Shown: positions 43,322 to 51,935 of the stretch, in pieces
Layout of the letters: each line of letters starts with the position of its first letter
Position numbering within the stretch: position 1 is the first letter of the stretch
Assembly (NCBI RefSeq): GCF_009830105.1
Contig: NZ_WURB01000005.1
Location: 289,688-353,687 of the forward strand
Direction: 5' to 3'
Source: Microvirga makkahensis
GTDB lineage: Bacteria > Pseudomonadota > Alphaproteobacteria > Rhizobiales > Beijerinckiaceae
DNA length: 64,000 nucleotides
Translations under genes and position numbers: made by a program
The notes under the pieces: generated by a model
Told to the model about the DNA's origin: nothing
What the model saw: only the letters and a program-made list of their open reading frames with translations
Databases searched by the model: none

Positions 43322-44572
43322 ATGACAGACGATGCCCTGATCCTGCGGGCCTTGTTCGACGCGGCCCTGGAGGCGGCCCTCCCGGACGGAAAGTTCGAGG
43401 GATGTTTGCCGTCGCGGCCAAAGGGCAGAACAATCGTACTTGGAGCCGGAAAAGCATCCGCCCGCATGGCGGCCGCTTTCGAGAGGGCCTGGATGCCAGC
43501 GGGCGGCGCCTGCGAGGGGTTGGTTGTCACGCGCTATGGTCATGCGGTGCCCACCCGCTCCATCGAGATCGTCGAGGCCGCCCACCCGGTTCCCGACGAG
43601 GCCGGTCTGAATGCCGCCCGGCGCATTCTCGCGCTGGCTCATGAGGCGGGTCCCGACGATCTCGTCGTGTGCCTGATCTCCGGTGGAGCGTCGGCGCTCC
43701 TTTCGTTGCCAGCCGAAGGCGTCACCCTGGCGGACAAGCAGGCGCTGAATCGAACGCTGCTGAAATCCGGGGCGCCGATCGGGGAGATGAACCTCGCCCG
43801 CAAATCGCTCTCTGCCATCAAAGGCGGACGGCTCGCGGCGGCGGTCGCCCCGGCGCAGCTCGTCACTTATCTCATTTCCGACGTGCCGGGGGACGACCCT
43901 TCCAGCATCGGCTCCGGCCCGACGATTCCGGAGCGGGTCGATCCTCGATCGGTTCTGTCCATCCTCCGCAGATACGATATCGATGTACCTCCCCATATAG
44001 CGACGGCCATTCAGGCGAATGTCGTCGGGGGTTCGGTCGTGGGTGGCGCCGTGCACATGCTGGCGACGCCCAAGATGGCGCTCGACGCAGCCGCCTCCAA
44101 GGCGCGGGAGTTCGGCCTGATGCCGCTGATCCTGGGTGATGCCATCGAAGGCGAGGCGCGGGAGGCCGGGCGCGTGATGGCGGGCATCGCGCGCTCGGTG
44201 AAGCGGCACGGCGAGCCTGTTGGCGCGCCTTGCGTGCTTCTGTCGGGCGGGGAGACGACTGTGACCGTTCGCGGGTACGGGCGGGGCGGGCGCAACGCGG
44301 AATTCCTGCTGTCGCTCGCCTTGGCGCTGCGCGGTGATGCGGGCCTCTCGGCAATTGCCTGCGATACGGACGGTATCGACGGGTCGGAGGACAATGCGGG
44401 GGCATGGTTCGATGAGGCCACGTTCGCCGCCGCTCATGAGCGGGGCGTGGATCTCGCCGGACATCTTGCCGAGAACGACGCCTATACGGTCTTCGCGCAG
44501 CTCGACAGGCTGGTCGTCACGGGTCCGACCTTGACCAACGTCAACGATTTTCGCGCTATCCTCATCCGCTAG
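43322..44572 (+). CDS. Glycerate 2-kinase (DUF4147/MOFRL family)
   Basis: 416 residues. The N-terminal DUF4147 domain has TIVLGAGKASARMAAAFE and LVVCLISGGASALLSLPA; the C-terminal MOFRL domain has LSGGETTVTVRGYGRGGRNAE and CDTDGIDGSEDNAGAW. This is the GckA/TtuD type that phosphorylates D-glycerate to 2-phosphoglycerate with ATP. Next to a DeoR gene and a Ugp-like operon, it probably finishes breakdown of a glycerate-containing compound. Its last four bases overlap the convergent histidine-kinase gene. Confidence 0.92.
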   Translation: MTDDALILRALFDAALEAALPDGKFEGCLPSRPKGRTIVLGAGKASARMAAAFERAWMPAGGACEGLVVTRYGHAVPTRSIEIVEAAHPVPDEAGLNAARRILALAHEAGPDDLVVCLISGGASALLSLPAEGVTLADKQALNRTLLKSGAPIGEMNLARKSLSAIKGGRLAAAVAPAQLVTYLISDVPGDDPSSIGSGPTIPERVDPRSVLSILRRYDIDVPPHIATAIQANVVGGSVVGGAVHMLATPKMALDAAASKAREFGLMPLILGDAIEGEAREAGRVMAGIARSVKRHGEPVGAPCVLLSGGETTVTVRGYGRGGRNAEFLLSLALALRGDAGLSAIACDTDGIDGSEDNAGAWFDEATFAAAHERGVDLAGHLAENDAYTVFAQLDRLVVTGPTLTNVNDFRAILIR

Positions 44573-45363
44573 AGAACGTCGACTGCGCCCGCAACATTCT
44601 TCTCCGGGATCGACAGCGTGACGGTGGTCCCGTACCCCTCTGTGCTGGCGATCCCGAGTGATCCGCCATGAAGCCTCAGGATGTGCCAGGCCAAGCTGAG
44701 GCCGAGCCCCGTTCCGGGATAATCCTTGGTGTTACGGCCCCGAAAGAACGGCAGCATGAGGAAAGGAAGATCCAGATCGGGAATGCCAATCCCCTGGTCC
44801 TCGATCTGAATCGAGATGACATTCGGCGCCGCACGCGCCGTCACGGCGATGGGGCGATCGGGCGGTGAATATTTCATGGCGTTGGAAAGCACGATCACGA
44901 GGGCCTGCTCCAGTAGGATGGGATCGCCCACAATGGTGCTCGGGAGGCCTTGAACATCGATGGCCAGCGGGCGGCTGGGCTCGTGGCTGATCTGCTCCCG
45001 GCATGCGCGCCTGATCAGGGCTTCCGGGTTGAACTCGGTCGGATTCAGAAGAACACCTCCCGCGCTGGACCGGGTATAGGACAGGACCATCTCGATCAGC
45101 TCGTCGAGCCGCAGGCTGGCACGCCAGATCCTCTCGGCGCGATTTCTAACCTCCTTTGCGCTGAGCCGCTCCGCCCGCCGCACGAGGCCTTGCGCAAGGG
45201 CGCAAATGGTGGAAAGCGGCGTTTTGATCTGGTGGGCGAGGAGAGCAACCGGGTCCAATGGCCGAGACGCCTTCTGCTTGCTGGCTCGTGAGCTTGCCGG
45301 GCGTGTGGTTCTGGAAGACTTCTTGTGTGGCCTTTGAGTGGGAGACACCGGATACTCGCGCAT
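44569..45363 (-). CDS. Soluble histidine kinase without sensor domain
   Basis: 264 residues. A basic N-terminus (about 40) is followed by a HisKA H-box (LLAHQIKTPLSTICALAQGL, phosphorylated His in HQIKTP). The HATPase domain has the N-box VLSNAMKYSP, the G1 box DQGIGIP, and GTGLGLSLAWHILRLHGG. No transmembrane, PAS or GAF segment is present, so the input must come from a partner. There is no response-regulator gene adjacent. It is convergent with the glycerate kinase, overlapping by four bases. Confidence 0.88.
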   Translation of the reverse strand: MREYPVSPTQRPHKKSSRTTRPASSRASKQKASRPLDPVALLAHQIKTPLSTICALAQGLVRRAERLSAKEVRNRAERIWRASLRLDELIEMVLSYTRSSAGGVLLNPTEFNPEALIRRACREQISHEPSRPLAIDVQGLPSTIVGDPILLEQALVIVLSNAMKYSPPDRPIAVTARAAPNVISIQIEDQGIGIPDLDLPFLMLPFFRGRNTKDYPGTGLGLSLAWHILRLHGGSLGIASTEGYGTTVTLSIPEKNVAGAVDVL

Positions 45364-45686
45364 GTCAATGATATAACGTAAGATCGACTCCCTGAATTAG
45401 CGCGCCAAGCCTCCTTGTCCATTGGAAAGGGTGAATGAAAGAAAGATCGCTTCGACAATGAGCGGGCACCCGTCTCCGGAAACTGAATAATCGAATTTAT
45501 ACTTCAGAATAGTGTAAGTAATATTATGATGATATGGTCAGATGTGGCGAATCGGGAGCTTGCATATCAAGCAATAGAAGCAGCGTGCCATGCATAATTT
45601 GCGGTGAAGGGCAGATTTATTGTGGAGCTTGAAACGGATTTGCGGCCGATGCGTTGGTTCGTGGAGCGCATGAAAGGAGAAACATC
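45364..45686. promoter_or_regulatory. AT-rich gap with EcfG-like stress promoter
   Basis: 323 bases between the divergent kinase and CsbD genes. The stretch 45480-45600 is clearly AT-rich. A candidate promoter lies at 45631-45655 (separate entry). No small gene is seen. Confidence 0.5.
45631..45655 (+). promoter_or_regulatory. EcfG-type general stress promoter candidate
   Basis: GAAAC at 45631, a 16-base spacer, then CGTT at 45652. The alphaproteobacterial EcfG sigma factor recognises GGAAC-N16/17-CGTT, so the -35 has one mismatch. It ends about 30 bases before the CsbD start codon, and CsbD genes are typical members of this regulon. Confidence 0.45.
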
Positions 45687-45863
45687 GTGGATCATGATCG
45701 CAGCGAAGGCAGCATGAAGAACATCAAGGGCCGCGTGAAGGAAGGTCTCGGCAAGTCGCTTGGCGATTCCAAGATGGAAACAGAGGGCAAGATGGACAGG
45801 GCCGAGGGCCGTGTCCAGAACACCATCGGCGGCATGAAGGACAGTCTCCGCAAGAGCACCTGA
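45687..45863 (+). CDS. CsbD-like stress protein
   Basis: 58 residues: the core GSMKNIKGRVKEGLGKSLGD, then KMDRAEGRVQNTIGGMKDSL, is the CsbD signature with its helix-repeat of Lys and Gly. The family is cytosolic, small and induced by general stress; its molecular role is unknown. I chose GTG 45687 because AGGAGA lies six bases upstream. Followed by a terminator hairpin. Confidence 0.85.
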   Translation: MDHDRSEGSMKNIKGRVKEGLGKSLGDSKMETEGKMDRAEGRVQNTIGGMKDSLRKST

Positions 45864-45886
45864 CCCAGGAAGATCCGAAAGTGGAG

Positions 45887-45908
45887 GCCCGGCGTTCAGC
45901 CGGGCTTT
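45887..45908. terminator. Terminator between CsbD and TusA-like genes
   Basis: GCCCGGC/GCCGGGC 7-bp stem with a 5-base loop at 45887-45905 followed by TTTC. The convergent TusA-like gene ends at 45908. Confidence 0.7.
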
Positions 45909-46141
45909 CATTGGGTTGCCGGAACCGCCTTGGCGATCAGGAAAATCATGTGCTTCTCGTCCCGACGCTGCTCGATGAGCACGTCGCCCAGTTCTCGTAC
46001 GAGGTTGGGCAGATCGATACCTGCGAGAGGATCGGTGCAGATCACGCGCAGTTGGTCGCCTGGGTTCATGCTGAGCAGCGTCTTGCGGGTTCGCAGCGCC
46101 GGGAGCGGGCACTTCAAGCCGGATAGATCCAGTTCAATCAC
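45908..46141 (-). CDS. TusA/SirA-like sulfur carrier protein
   Basis: 77 residues. The N-terminal signature is LDLSGLKCPLPALRTRKTL, with the persulfide-carrying Cys11 in CPLP. The tail (VLIEQRRDEKHMIFLIAKAV) forms the fold's last strand. TusA proteins deliver sulfur to tRNA thiolation or molybdenum cofactor synthesis. The nearby mobA gene makes the latter a reasonable guess. It is a single short gene facing the CsbD terminator. Confidence 0.88.
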   Translation of the reverse strand: MIELDLSGLKCPLPALRTRKTLLSMNPGDQLRVICTDPLAGIDLPNLVRELGDVLIEQRRDEKHMIFLIAKAVPATQ

Positions 46142-46225
46142 CGAAATCCTCCCGTCCTGCCTGCTCGCCGTACAAAATTTCCATTTTGGTGCGTGAAAGT
46201 GGATCCATTGTTCACGTCCGATGCC

Positions 46226-46858
46226 TTAGCGGTGAGTATCGGCGCGCTCCGCGAGCGCACGCGCAGCAATCAGATCTGCCGGGCTATTGATGTTGAAGAA
46301 CGGGTCGAATGGCTCTGTCGGCCAGGAGGCCGTCGCCAGCCCGTGAGCCCTTGCCCAGTCTTCGACCCGGCGCACGCCCTCGCTTGTGAGCGCATGGCGC
46401 AAGTCATGACGCAGATCGACCGGCCACAGGCCAATGGTGTAGTGGTTGTGGGCCCCGGAGGCGGCGCAGGCGAGGGGCTTTTTCTCCGCCTCTCGCGCTG
46501 CATGGAGCCTCGTAACGAGATCGTGGGGAATGAACGGGGTGTCACCTGGAGTGCTGACGACCCACGCGATCGAGGGACGGTGAACGGCAGCCCATTCGAG
46601 TGCGGCCAGAATGCCTGCGAGAGGGCCCGGGCGCCCCGGTATGGAATCGGGGATCATGGTCAGCCGGCTCTCGGAAAACCGCGCCGGGTCGTCATTCGCA
46701 TTGAGGACCACACTCTCGCATTGCGGCGTCAGGCGCTGCTCCACGGAGGCAAGTAGGGAGCGGCTCCCGAGCATCAGGAGCGCCTTGTCGCCCCCGCCCA
46801 TTCGCCGTGCCAGGCCTCCCGCCAGTATGGCACCAAGGGTCGCCGGATAAGGCCTCAT
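46226..46858 (-). CDS. mobA: Molybdenum cofactor guanylyltransferase MobA
   Basis: 210 residues. The nucleotide-binding start is LGAILAGGLARRMGGGDKAL, with the metal-binding Asp region VVSTPGDTPFIP and GRPGPLAGILAALEWA. It joins GMP to molybdopterin to form the bis-MGD cofactor. It ends before the TusA-like gene and starts 7 bases from the Mrp gene end, so it is probably in the same transcript. Confidence 0.9.
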   Translation of the reverse strand: MRPYPATLGAILAGGLARRMGGGDKALLMLGSRSLLASVEQRLTPQCESVVLNANDDPARFSESRLTMIPDSIPGRPGPLAGILAALEWAAVHRPSIAWVVSTPGDTPFIPHDLVTRLHAAREAEKKPLACAASGAHNHYTIGLWPVDLRHDLRHALTSEGVRRVEDWARAHGLATASWPTEPFDPFFNINSPADLIAARALAERADTHR

Positions 46859-46865
46859 GCAAGGT

Positions 46866-47993
46866 TCACTCGATCACGATGCGCGGTGCGGGGCGTGCCG
46901 CCGCGCCGCCGGACAATGCCGTCCAGACCTGCTGCGCCATGTCCTTGTAGATCCTGGCGTGCGGCCCCTCCGGATCCGCTGCGGCGACGGGGCGTCCCGC
47001 ATCGGACAACTCGCGAATGGTCATGTTGAGCGGAACCTCGCCAAGGAAGGGAACGCCCAGGCGCTCGGCCTCCGAACGCGCGCCGCCATGCCCGAAGATG
47101 TGCGAGGCCTGGCCGCAATGGGGGCAGACGAAAGTGGCCATGTTCTCGATGATGCCGAGGATCGGGATCTCGACGCGCTTGAACATCGATACGCCCCTCC
47201 GTGCGTCGATGAGCGCCAGGTCCTGCGGCGTGGAGACGATGACGGCGCCCGCGAGCGGTGTCGCCTGCGCCATGGTGAGCTGGGCATCCCCAGTTCCCGG
47301 AGGCATGTCGACCACGAGCACGTCGAGATCGCCCCAGGCGACCTCGCGCAGCATCTGGGTGATCGCCGACATGACCATTGGGCCGCGCCAGATCATCGCG
47401 GCTTCCTCTTCGACGAGAAAACCGATGGACATGACCTTGAGGCCATAGGCCTCCATGGGCTCAAGAACGCGGTTTTCGAGCAGCTTCGGCTTGCCGTGAA
47501 TGCCAAAGAGCTTGGGCATCGAAGGGCCGTAGATATCCGCATCGAGAACGCCGACCTTCAGGCCCAGCGCCTTGAGGGCCAGGGCGAGGTTGCAGGCCGT
47601 CGTCGACTTGCCCACCCCGCCCTTGCCGGAGGCTACGGCGATCACGTGCTTCACGCCCGGGATACGTTGATTCCCAGCCTGCGCGGCGGCCCGCGGGCGC
47701 TGCGCGGCGGCCGGGGGTGGGGACGGCGCCCTCGTGCCGGCCGGCCGGTCGGCGGTGAGGCTCGCGAAAACCCCCTTCACGCCGGGCAGCCCCTGAACGG
47801 CTGCGGCTGCGGCCTGGCGGACCCGTTCCATTTCCTGGGCTTCGGACGGGTCGATGGCGATCGAGAACATCACCCGCCCTGCATCGTCGATGTGAACGTC
47901 CGAGAGGCGTCCCGAAGCGACGAGATCGGTTCCTCCCGCATCGACCCGTATGGCCGAGAGCGCCTGCAACACATGTTCACGGGTAATCGTCAC
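46866..47993 (-). CDS. Mrp/ApbC-type Fe-S cluster carrier ATPase
   Basis: 375 residues. An N-terminal MIP18/DUF59-like domain (about 1-90) precedes an Ala/Pro-rich linker and the P-loop domain. Walker A is VASGKGGVGKSTTACNLALA, followed by DADIYGPSMPKLFG, and the VDMPPGTGDAQL switch. ENMATFVCPHCGQ holds the CxxC cluster-binding pair. It carries 4Fe-4S clusters to apo-enzymes. GTG 47993 has AGGAG eight bases upstream and fits the domain start; the frame is open further. Confidence 0.9.
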   Translation of the reverse strand: MTITREHVLQALSAIRVDAGGTDLVASGRLSDVHIDDAGRVMFSIAIDPSEAQEMERVRQAAAAAVQGLPGVKGVFASLTADRPAGTRAPSPPPAAAQRPRAAAQAGNQRIPGVKHVIAVASGKGGVGKSTTACNLALALKALGLKVGVLDADIYGPSMPKLFGIHGKPKLLENRVLEPMEAYGLKVMSIGFLVEEEAAMIWRGPMVMSAITQMLREVAWGDLDVLVVDMPPGTGDAQLTMAQATPLAGAVIVSTPQDLALIDARRGVSMFKRVEIPILGIIENMATFVCPHCGQASHIFGHGGARSEAERLGVPFLGEVPLNMTIRELSDAGRPVAAADPEGPHARIYKDMAQQVWTALSGGAAARPAPRIVIE

Positions 47994-48093
47994 GATGGAG
48001 GCTCCTGAACTGCGATTCAATAAACTGTTGAACCTCATGTATAGGCTTGAGCCCCATCCGTTAAGGCGTCGGCCGACTGTCATTAGCGATAAC

Positions 48094-48118
48094 CGAACCA
48101 AAACTCGCCCTGCCCGTT
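48094..48118 (+). promoter_or_regulatory. Second EcfG-like stress promoter candidate
   Basis: CGAAC at 48094, a 16-base spacer, then CGTT at 48115, one mismatch from GGAAC-N16/17-CGTT. It lies about 95 bases before the start of the stress-protein gene at 48214. Confidence 0.4.
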
Positions 48119-48213
48119 GTTCAGTTGATCCCTCGCGGCTGAGCCGGCCTGCCGAAGAGCTGCGCTTGCGCATCGCCGACCAGAGACGATGCAGTGGATA
48201 TCAGGAGAGGATG

Positions 48214-48717
48214 ATGCATCAACACGGCCATAACGATCCGAACGCCAAAAAGCTCTACGAGCTGATCAAGGATGTGAAGATCGCCATGATGACCACCGTT
48301 GACACGGACGGCACGCTGCACAGTCGCCCCATGTACAGCCAGGAGGTCGACGAGCATGGCGATCTCTGGTTCTTTACCCAAATCCAATCCCCTAAGATGA
48401 CGGAAGTGTCCCGCGACAATGAAGTCAATTTGGGCTTCAGCGATCCTGGCAGCCAGACCTATGTGTCCGTTTCCGGGAAGGCCGAGATCGTGCGCGACAG
48501 GGCCAAGATCGAGGAGAAATGGTCGGAGCCGCTGCGGGCTTGGTTCCCGGAAGGCAAGGACGATCCGCAGATCGCCCTGATCCGCGTGCATCCCTCGAAA
48601 GGCGAATACTGGGATAGCCCATCCTCCACGATCGTCCACCTCTATGGATATGCGAAGGCCGCATTGACCGGCCAGCAGCCCAACCCGGGCGATCAGGCGA
48701 AAGTGAACCTGAGCTGA
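48214..48717 (+). CDS. Flavin split-barrel general stress protein
   Basis: 167 residues of the pyridoxamine-5'-phosphate-oxidase-like superfamily (general stress protein 26 type). Strand motifs KIAMMTTVDTDGTLHSRPM and GDLWFFTQIQSPKMTEV form the FMN-binding barrel. GKAEIVRDRAKIEEKWSEPL is typical of this subgroup. It is probably a flavin-binding protein; no catalytic activity can be assigned. AGGAGAGG precedes two adjacent ATGs (48211, 48214); I use the second. A clear terminator follows. Confidence 0.88.
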   Translation: MHQHGHNDPNAKKLYELIKDVKIAMMTTVDTDGTLHSRPMYSQEVDEHGDLWFFTQIQSPKMTEVSRDNEVNLGFSDPGSQTYVSVSGKAEIVRDRAKIEEKWSEPLRAWFPEGKDDPQIALIRVHPSKGEYWDSPSSTIVHLYGYAKAALTGQQPNPGDQAKVNLS

Positions 48718-48743
48718 TCTGCTCAGCAGGATCGCAAGCAGGA

Positions 48744-48767
48744 AGGGCCGTTCAGCGGCCCTTTTTC
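48744..48767 (+). terminator. Rho-independent terminator
   Basis: AGGGCCG/CGGCCCT 7-bp stem with a 5-base loop followed by TTTTTC, directly downstream of the stress-protein gene. Confidence 0.85.
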
Positions 48768-48902
48768 GTTCCCGCCGTTTGCTTCTTTCTTTCGAGCGCC
48801 AGCTTGAGTATAATCAACGGCAATAAAACAAAGCAACTCGGAGCCAATCCGAAGATCGACAAGAACGAATACAGCAAAGGGGGCGCTCCCAGGGAGGGAA
48901 GG

Positions 48903-50168
48903 ATGAAATCCGTCTGGCTTGCCGCCGTTTCCACTGTTGCGTTGGCGTCTTCGAGTTTCGCTCAACCTGCAGCCCAGCCGCCGACCAGTAATCTCGAGAA
49001 GCTTTCGTCGTTCCAGAGCACCGGAACGGAAGAGCCGAAGCCTATTCCTCAAGAAGGCCGGCGCGCCGATGCGATCCGCAGGAATCTTGAGAAGATCAAG
49101 TTGCCGGCAGGTTTCAAGATCGATCTTTATGCCATCGTGCCGGACGCGCGCCACATGGCGGTGGGACCTTCGACCGGAGTCGTGTTCGTCGGGACGCGCA
49201 AGAGTAACGTTTATGTGGTGACGGATCGCGACAAGGACCGCGTGGCGGACGAGGTGAAGCAGTTTGCCCCCTCCGTGCAGTTCAAGATCCCCAACGGCGT
49301 CTGCTTCTCTCGTGACGGCATGCTCTACGTCGTCGAGCAGAACCGGGTGCTGCAATTCCCTGCGGCCGAGTTCTTCTATGAGGGGCCTGATGTCGCCGCC
49401 TTCCAGGTGGTCAAGCAGGGCGAACTGATTCCGCCAGCCGAGGAAAGCTACAATCACACGGCCCGCGTCTGCCGGGTGGGGCCCGACAACAAGCTCTATA
49501 TCGCTCTCGGCCAGCCCTTCAACGTCCCGGCGAAGGAGAAGATGGAGCTTTATCGGAAAACCGGCATCGGCGGCATCGTCCGCATGGATCAGGACGGCAA
49601 GAACCGGGAGGTCTACGCTACAGGGATCCGCAACTCGGTTGGAATCGAATTCAATCCAGCTGACAAATCCCTTTGGTTCACCGACAATCAGGTGGATGGC
49701 ATGGGTGACGACCAGCCCCCCGGCGAGTTGAACCGTGCGGTTCAGATGGGCCAGAACTTCGGCTTTCCGTATTACGGCGGCGGCATGGTTCGCACCGTCG
49801 AGTACAAGGATGACCAGGTCCCCGCAGGCAGTGTGGCGCCGCAAGCGGAAATGGCAGCGCATGCCGCCGATCTCGGTCTCACATTCTATGCCGGCAATAT
49901 GTTCCCCCGATCGTATCATGGGGGCATTTTCTCCGCGCAACACGGGTCCTGGAACCGAACGAAGCCGGTAGGCGCAAGGGTGATGTTCACGCCTCTCAAG
50001 CCCGACGGCACGGCAGACAAGCCCCAGGTCTTCGCCGAGGGCTGGCTCAACGAGAATGGCGAGTATCTCGGCCGCCCGGTGGATGTCGCCACGCTGCTCG
50101 ACGGCTCGCTCCTGGTCTCCGACGACACGGCCGGTGCAATCTATCGCATCTCCTACGAGGGCCAATAA
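48903..50168 (+). CDS. PQQ-dependent sugar dehydrogenase (sorbosone dehydrogenase-like)
   Basis: 421 residues. A signal peptide (AAVSTVALASSSFAQP, cleavage near residue 20) precedes a six-bladed beta-propeller with the YNHTARVCRVGPDNKLYIAL and GIRNSVGIEFNPADKSLWFT blocks. SAQHGSWNRTKPVGARV is typical of L-sorbosone and glucose/sorbosone dehydrogenases. It oxidises a sugar or alcohol in the periplasm and passes electrons to a cytochrome c. The cytochrome gene follows after a hairpin, which supports this. A GGGAGGGAAGG run precedes the ATG. Confidence 0.86.
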   Translation: MKSVWLAAVSTVALASSSFAQPAAQPPTSNLEKLSSFQSTGTEEPKPIPQEGRRADAIRRNLEKIKLPAGFKIDLYAIVPDARHMAVGPSTGVVFVGTRKSNVYVVTDRDKDRVADEVKQFAPSVQFKIPNGVCFSRDGMLYVVEQNRVLQFPAAEFFYEGPDVAAFQVVKQGELIPPAEESYNHTARVCRVGPDNKLYIALGQPFNVPAKEKMELYRKTGIGGIVRMDQDGKNREVYATGIRNSVGIEFNPADKSLWFTDNQVDGMGDDQPPGELNRAVQMGQNFGFPYYGGGMVRTVEYKDDQVPAGSVAPQAEMAAHAADLGLTFYAGNMFPRSYHGGIFSAQHGSWNRTKPVGARVMFTPLKPDGTADKPQVFAEGWLNENGEYLGRPVDVATLLDGSLLVSDDTAGAIYRISYEGQ

Positions 50169-50178
50169 GTCGGCCCGC

Positions 50179-50208
50179 ACGGGCGCGTTCGAGGACGCGC
50201 CCGTTCTT
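50179..50208 (+). terminator. Intra-operon hairpin
   Basis: ACGGGCGCG/CGCGCCCGT 9-bp stem with an 8-base loop, followed by TCTTCC, in the 55-base gap between the dehydrogenase and cytochrome genes. It may attenuate rather than end transcription. Confidence 0.55.
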
Positions 50209-50223
50209 CCGAAAGGCAGGATC

Positions 50224-50553
50224 ATGAAATCGACCGATGCCCTGGCTCTGCTCGGGGCTTTTCTGAGTTGCCTCGCGCCGAGCGCCGTGGAAGCGGCCGA
50301 TGCCAGGGCAGGGCGCCAGAAGATCACCGCTTGCCAAGCCTGTCACGGGCTGGACGGGCTTTCGAAGAACCCCGAAGCGCCCAATCTCGCAGGGCAGATC
50401 GAGGGCTACCTCGTAAAGGCGCTGATGGAGTACAAGTCCGGAACCCGTAAGAACGAGAGCATGAATATCGTTACGAAAGATCTCTCGGACCAGGATTTGG
50501 CCGACATGGCGGCCTATTACTCGTCGATTGAGATTGACGTGCTGCCGCCGTGA
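50224..50553 (+). CDS. Periplasmic class I cytochrome c
   Basis: 109 residues: a signal peptide (LLGAFLSCLAPSAVEA), then ITACQACHGLDGLSKN with the heme-binding CxxCH (CQACH), APNLAGQIEGYLVKAL, and methionine-ligand-type region NESMNIVTKDLSDQDLADMA. One heme. It probably accepts electrons from the adjacent PQQ dehydrogenase. Short enough to be a soluble c553-type carrier. Confidence 0.9.
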   Translation: MKSTDALALLGAFLSCLAPSAVEAADARAGRQKITACQACHGLDGLSKNPEAPNLAGQIEGYLVKALMEYKSGTRKNESMNIVTKDLSDQDLADMAAYYSSIEIDVLPP

Positions 50554-50637
50554 GACCGGGGAATGCCGCACGTCACCCTTTCATCGGCTAGAAGCCTTCG
50601 CTATTGTCCAGCCTCCCGAAATGGCTAGGAGCAGGCG

Positions 50638-51930
50638 ATGGTGGACATCGCGACCAGGGTCTACAATCACACCTGGAAGATCGACCCGATCGTTCGGTCG
50701 GTCCTTGACACGGACTTTTACAAACTCCTGATGGCGCAGACGATCTTTCGCCGCCATCGGGACGTGCGGGTGACTTTCGGTATCCATAATCGCACCACCC
50801 GGATCCGCCTGGCCGACATCATCGATGCAGGTGAGCTGCGTGAGCAGCTTGACCACGTGCGGACCCTCTGCCTGACGCGTGGCGAGTCCACCTGGCTTCG
50901 CGGCAATACCTTTTACGGAAAGCGGCAGATGTTCTCGCCGGAGTTTATGGACTGGCTCGAGACTTTCCGTTTTCCGGAATACCTCCTGGAAAAGGAGGAT
51001 GGTCAGTACGTGCTCACCTTTCATGGACCGTGGATCGAAACCACCATGTGGGAGATCCCGGCGCTCGCCATCCTCAACGAACTGCGCTCACGCGGGGTCT
51101 TGAGGGGGATGGGCAAGTTCGAGTTGCAGGTGCTCTATGCCCGTGCCATGACGCGCGTCTGGGAGAAGATCGAGCGTCTGAGAAAGCTGCCGGATCTCTC
51201 GATCTCGGATTTCGGTACACGCCGCCGTCACGGTTTTCTCTGGCAGGATTGGTGCGTGCAGGCCATGAGCGAAGGCTTGGGGCCGTCCTTCCTGGGCACG
51301 TCGAACTGCCTGATCGCCATGCGCCGCGAGGTGGAGGCGGTGGGGACCAATGCTCACGAGCTTCCCATGGTCTATGCCGCCCTGACGAACAGCGACGAAG
51401 AACTGGCGAAGGCTCCCTATCATGTGCTCGTCGATTGGCAGGAGGATTACGAGGGGAATCTGCGCGTCATCCTGCCCGATACCTACGGCACGACGAACTT
51501 CCTCCGGAATGCCCCCGATTGGGTATCCTCCTGGACCGGCATCCGCATCGACTCCAAGGATCCCATCGAGGGAGGCGAGGAGGCGATCGAATGGTGGCGG
51601 CAGCGGGGACAGAACCCGCGCGAGAAACTAGCCATCTTCTCCGACGGACTCGACGTCGATGTGATCGAACGCATTCACGGGCATTTCCGGGGTCGCATGC
51701 GCATAGGTTACGGCTGGGGCACGCTGCTCACGAACGATTTCCGCGGGTTCGTTCCGGAGGGCGGGCTCGATCCCATTTCCATCGTCTGCAAGGTCGTTTC
51801 CGCTGATGGCCGCCCAACCGTGAAACTCTCGGACAACCCGACGAAGGCGTTGGGGCCGGAGGGCGAGGTCGAGCGTTACAAGCGGGTGTTCCATGTGGGT
51901 ATGCAAAACGCGCAACCAGTTGTGGTGTGA
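50638..51930 (+). CDS. pncB: Nicotinate phosphoribosyltransferase
   Basis: 430 residues. [15 protein letters not shown] opens the enzyme, and the phosphorylated His block is [35 protein letters not shown] and [14 protein letters not shown] complete the PncB set. It makes nicotinate mononucleotide from nicotinate and PRPP, using ATP, in NAD salvage. GGAGCAGGCG precedes the ATG. The next gene starts a few bases on. Confidence 0.95.
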   Translation: MVDIATRVYNHTWKIDPIVRSVLDTDFYKLLMAQTIFRRHRDVRVTFGIHNRTTRIRLADIIDAGELREQLDHVRTLCLTRGESTWLRGNTFYGKRQMFSPEFMDWLETFRFPEYLLEKEDGQYVLTFHGPWIETTMWEIPALAILNELRSRGVLRGMGKFELQVLYARAMTRVWEKIERLRKLPDLSISDFGTRRRHGFLWQDWCVQAMSEGLGPSFLGTSNCLIAMRREVEAVGTNAHELPMVYAALTNSDEELAKAPYHVLVDWQEDYEGNLRVILPDTYGTTNFLRNAPDWVSSWTGIRIDSKDPIEGGEEAIEWWRQRGQNPREKLAIFSDGLDVDVIERIHGHFRGRMRIGYGWGTLLTNDFRGFVPEGGLDPISIVCKVVSADGRPTVKLSDNPTKALGPEGEVERYKRVFHVGMQNAQPVVV

Positions 51931-51935
51931 GGACA

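Noticed and set aside
48723..50327. A 534-residue minus-strand frame opposite the PQQ dehydrogenase
   Set aside because: Antisense of a conserved secreted enzyme; no signal, domain or ribosome site, and it runs through a terminator.
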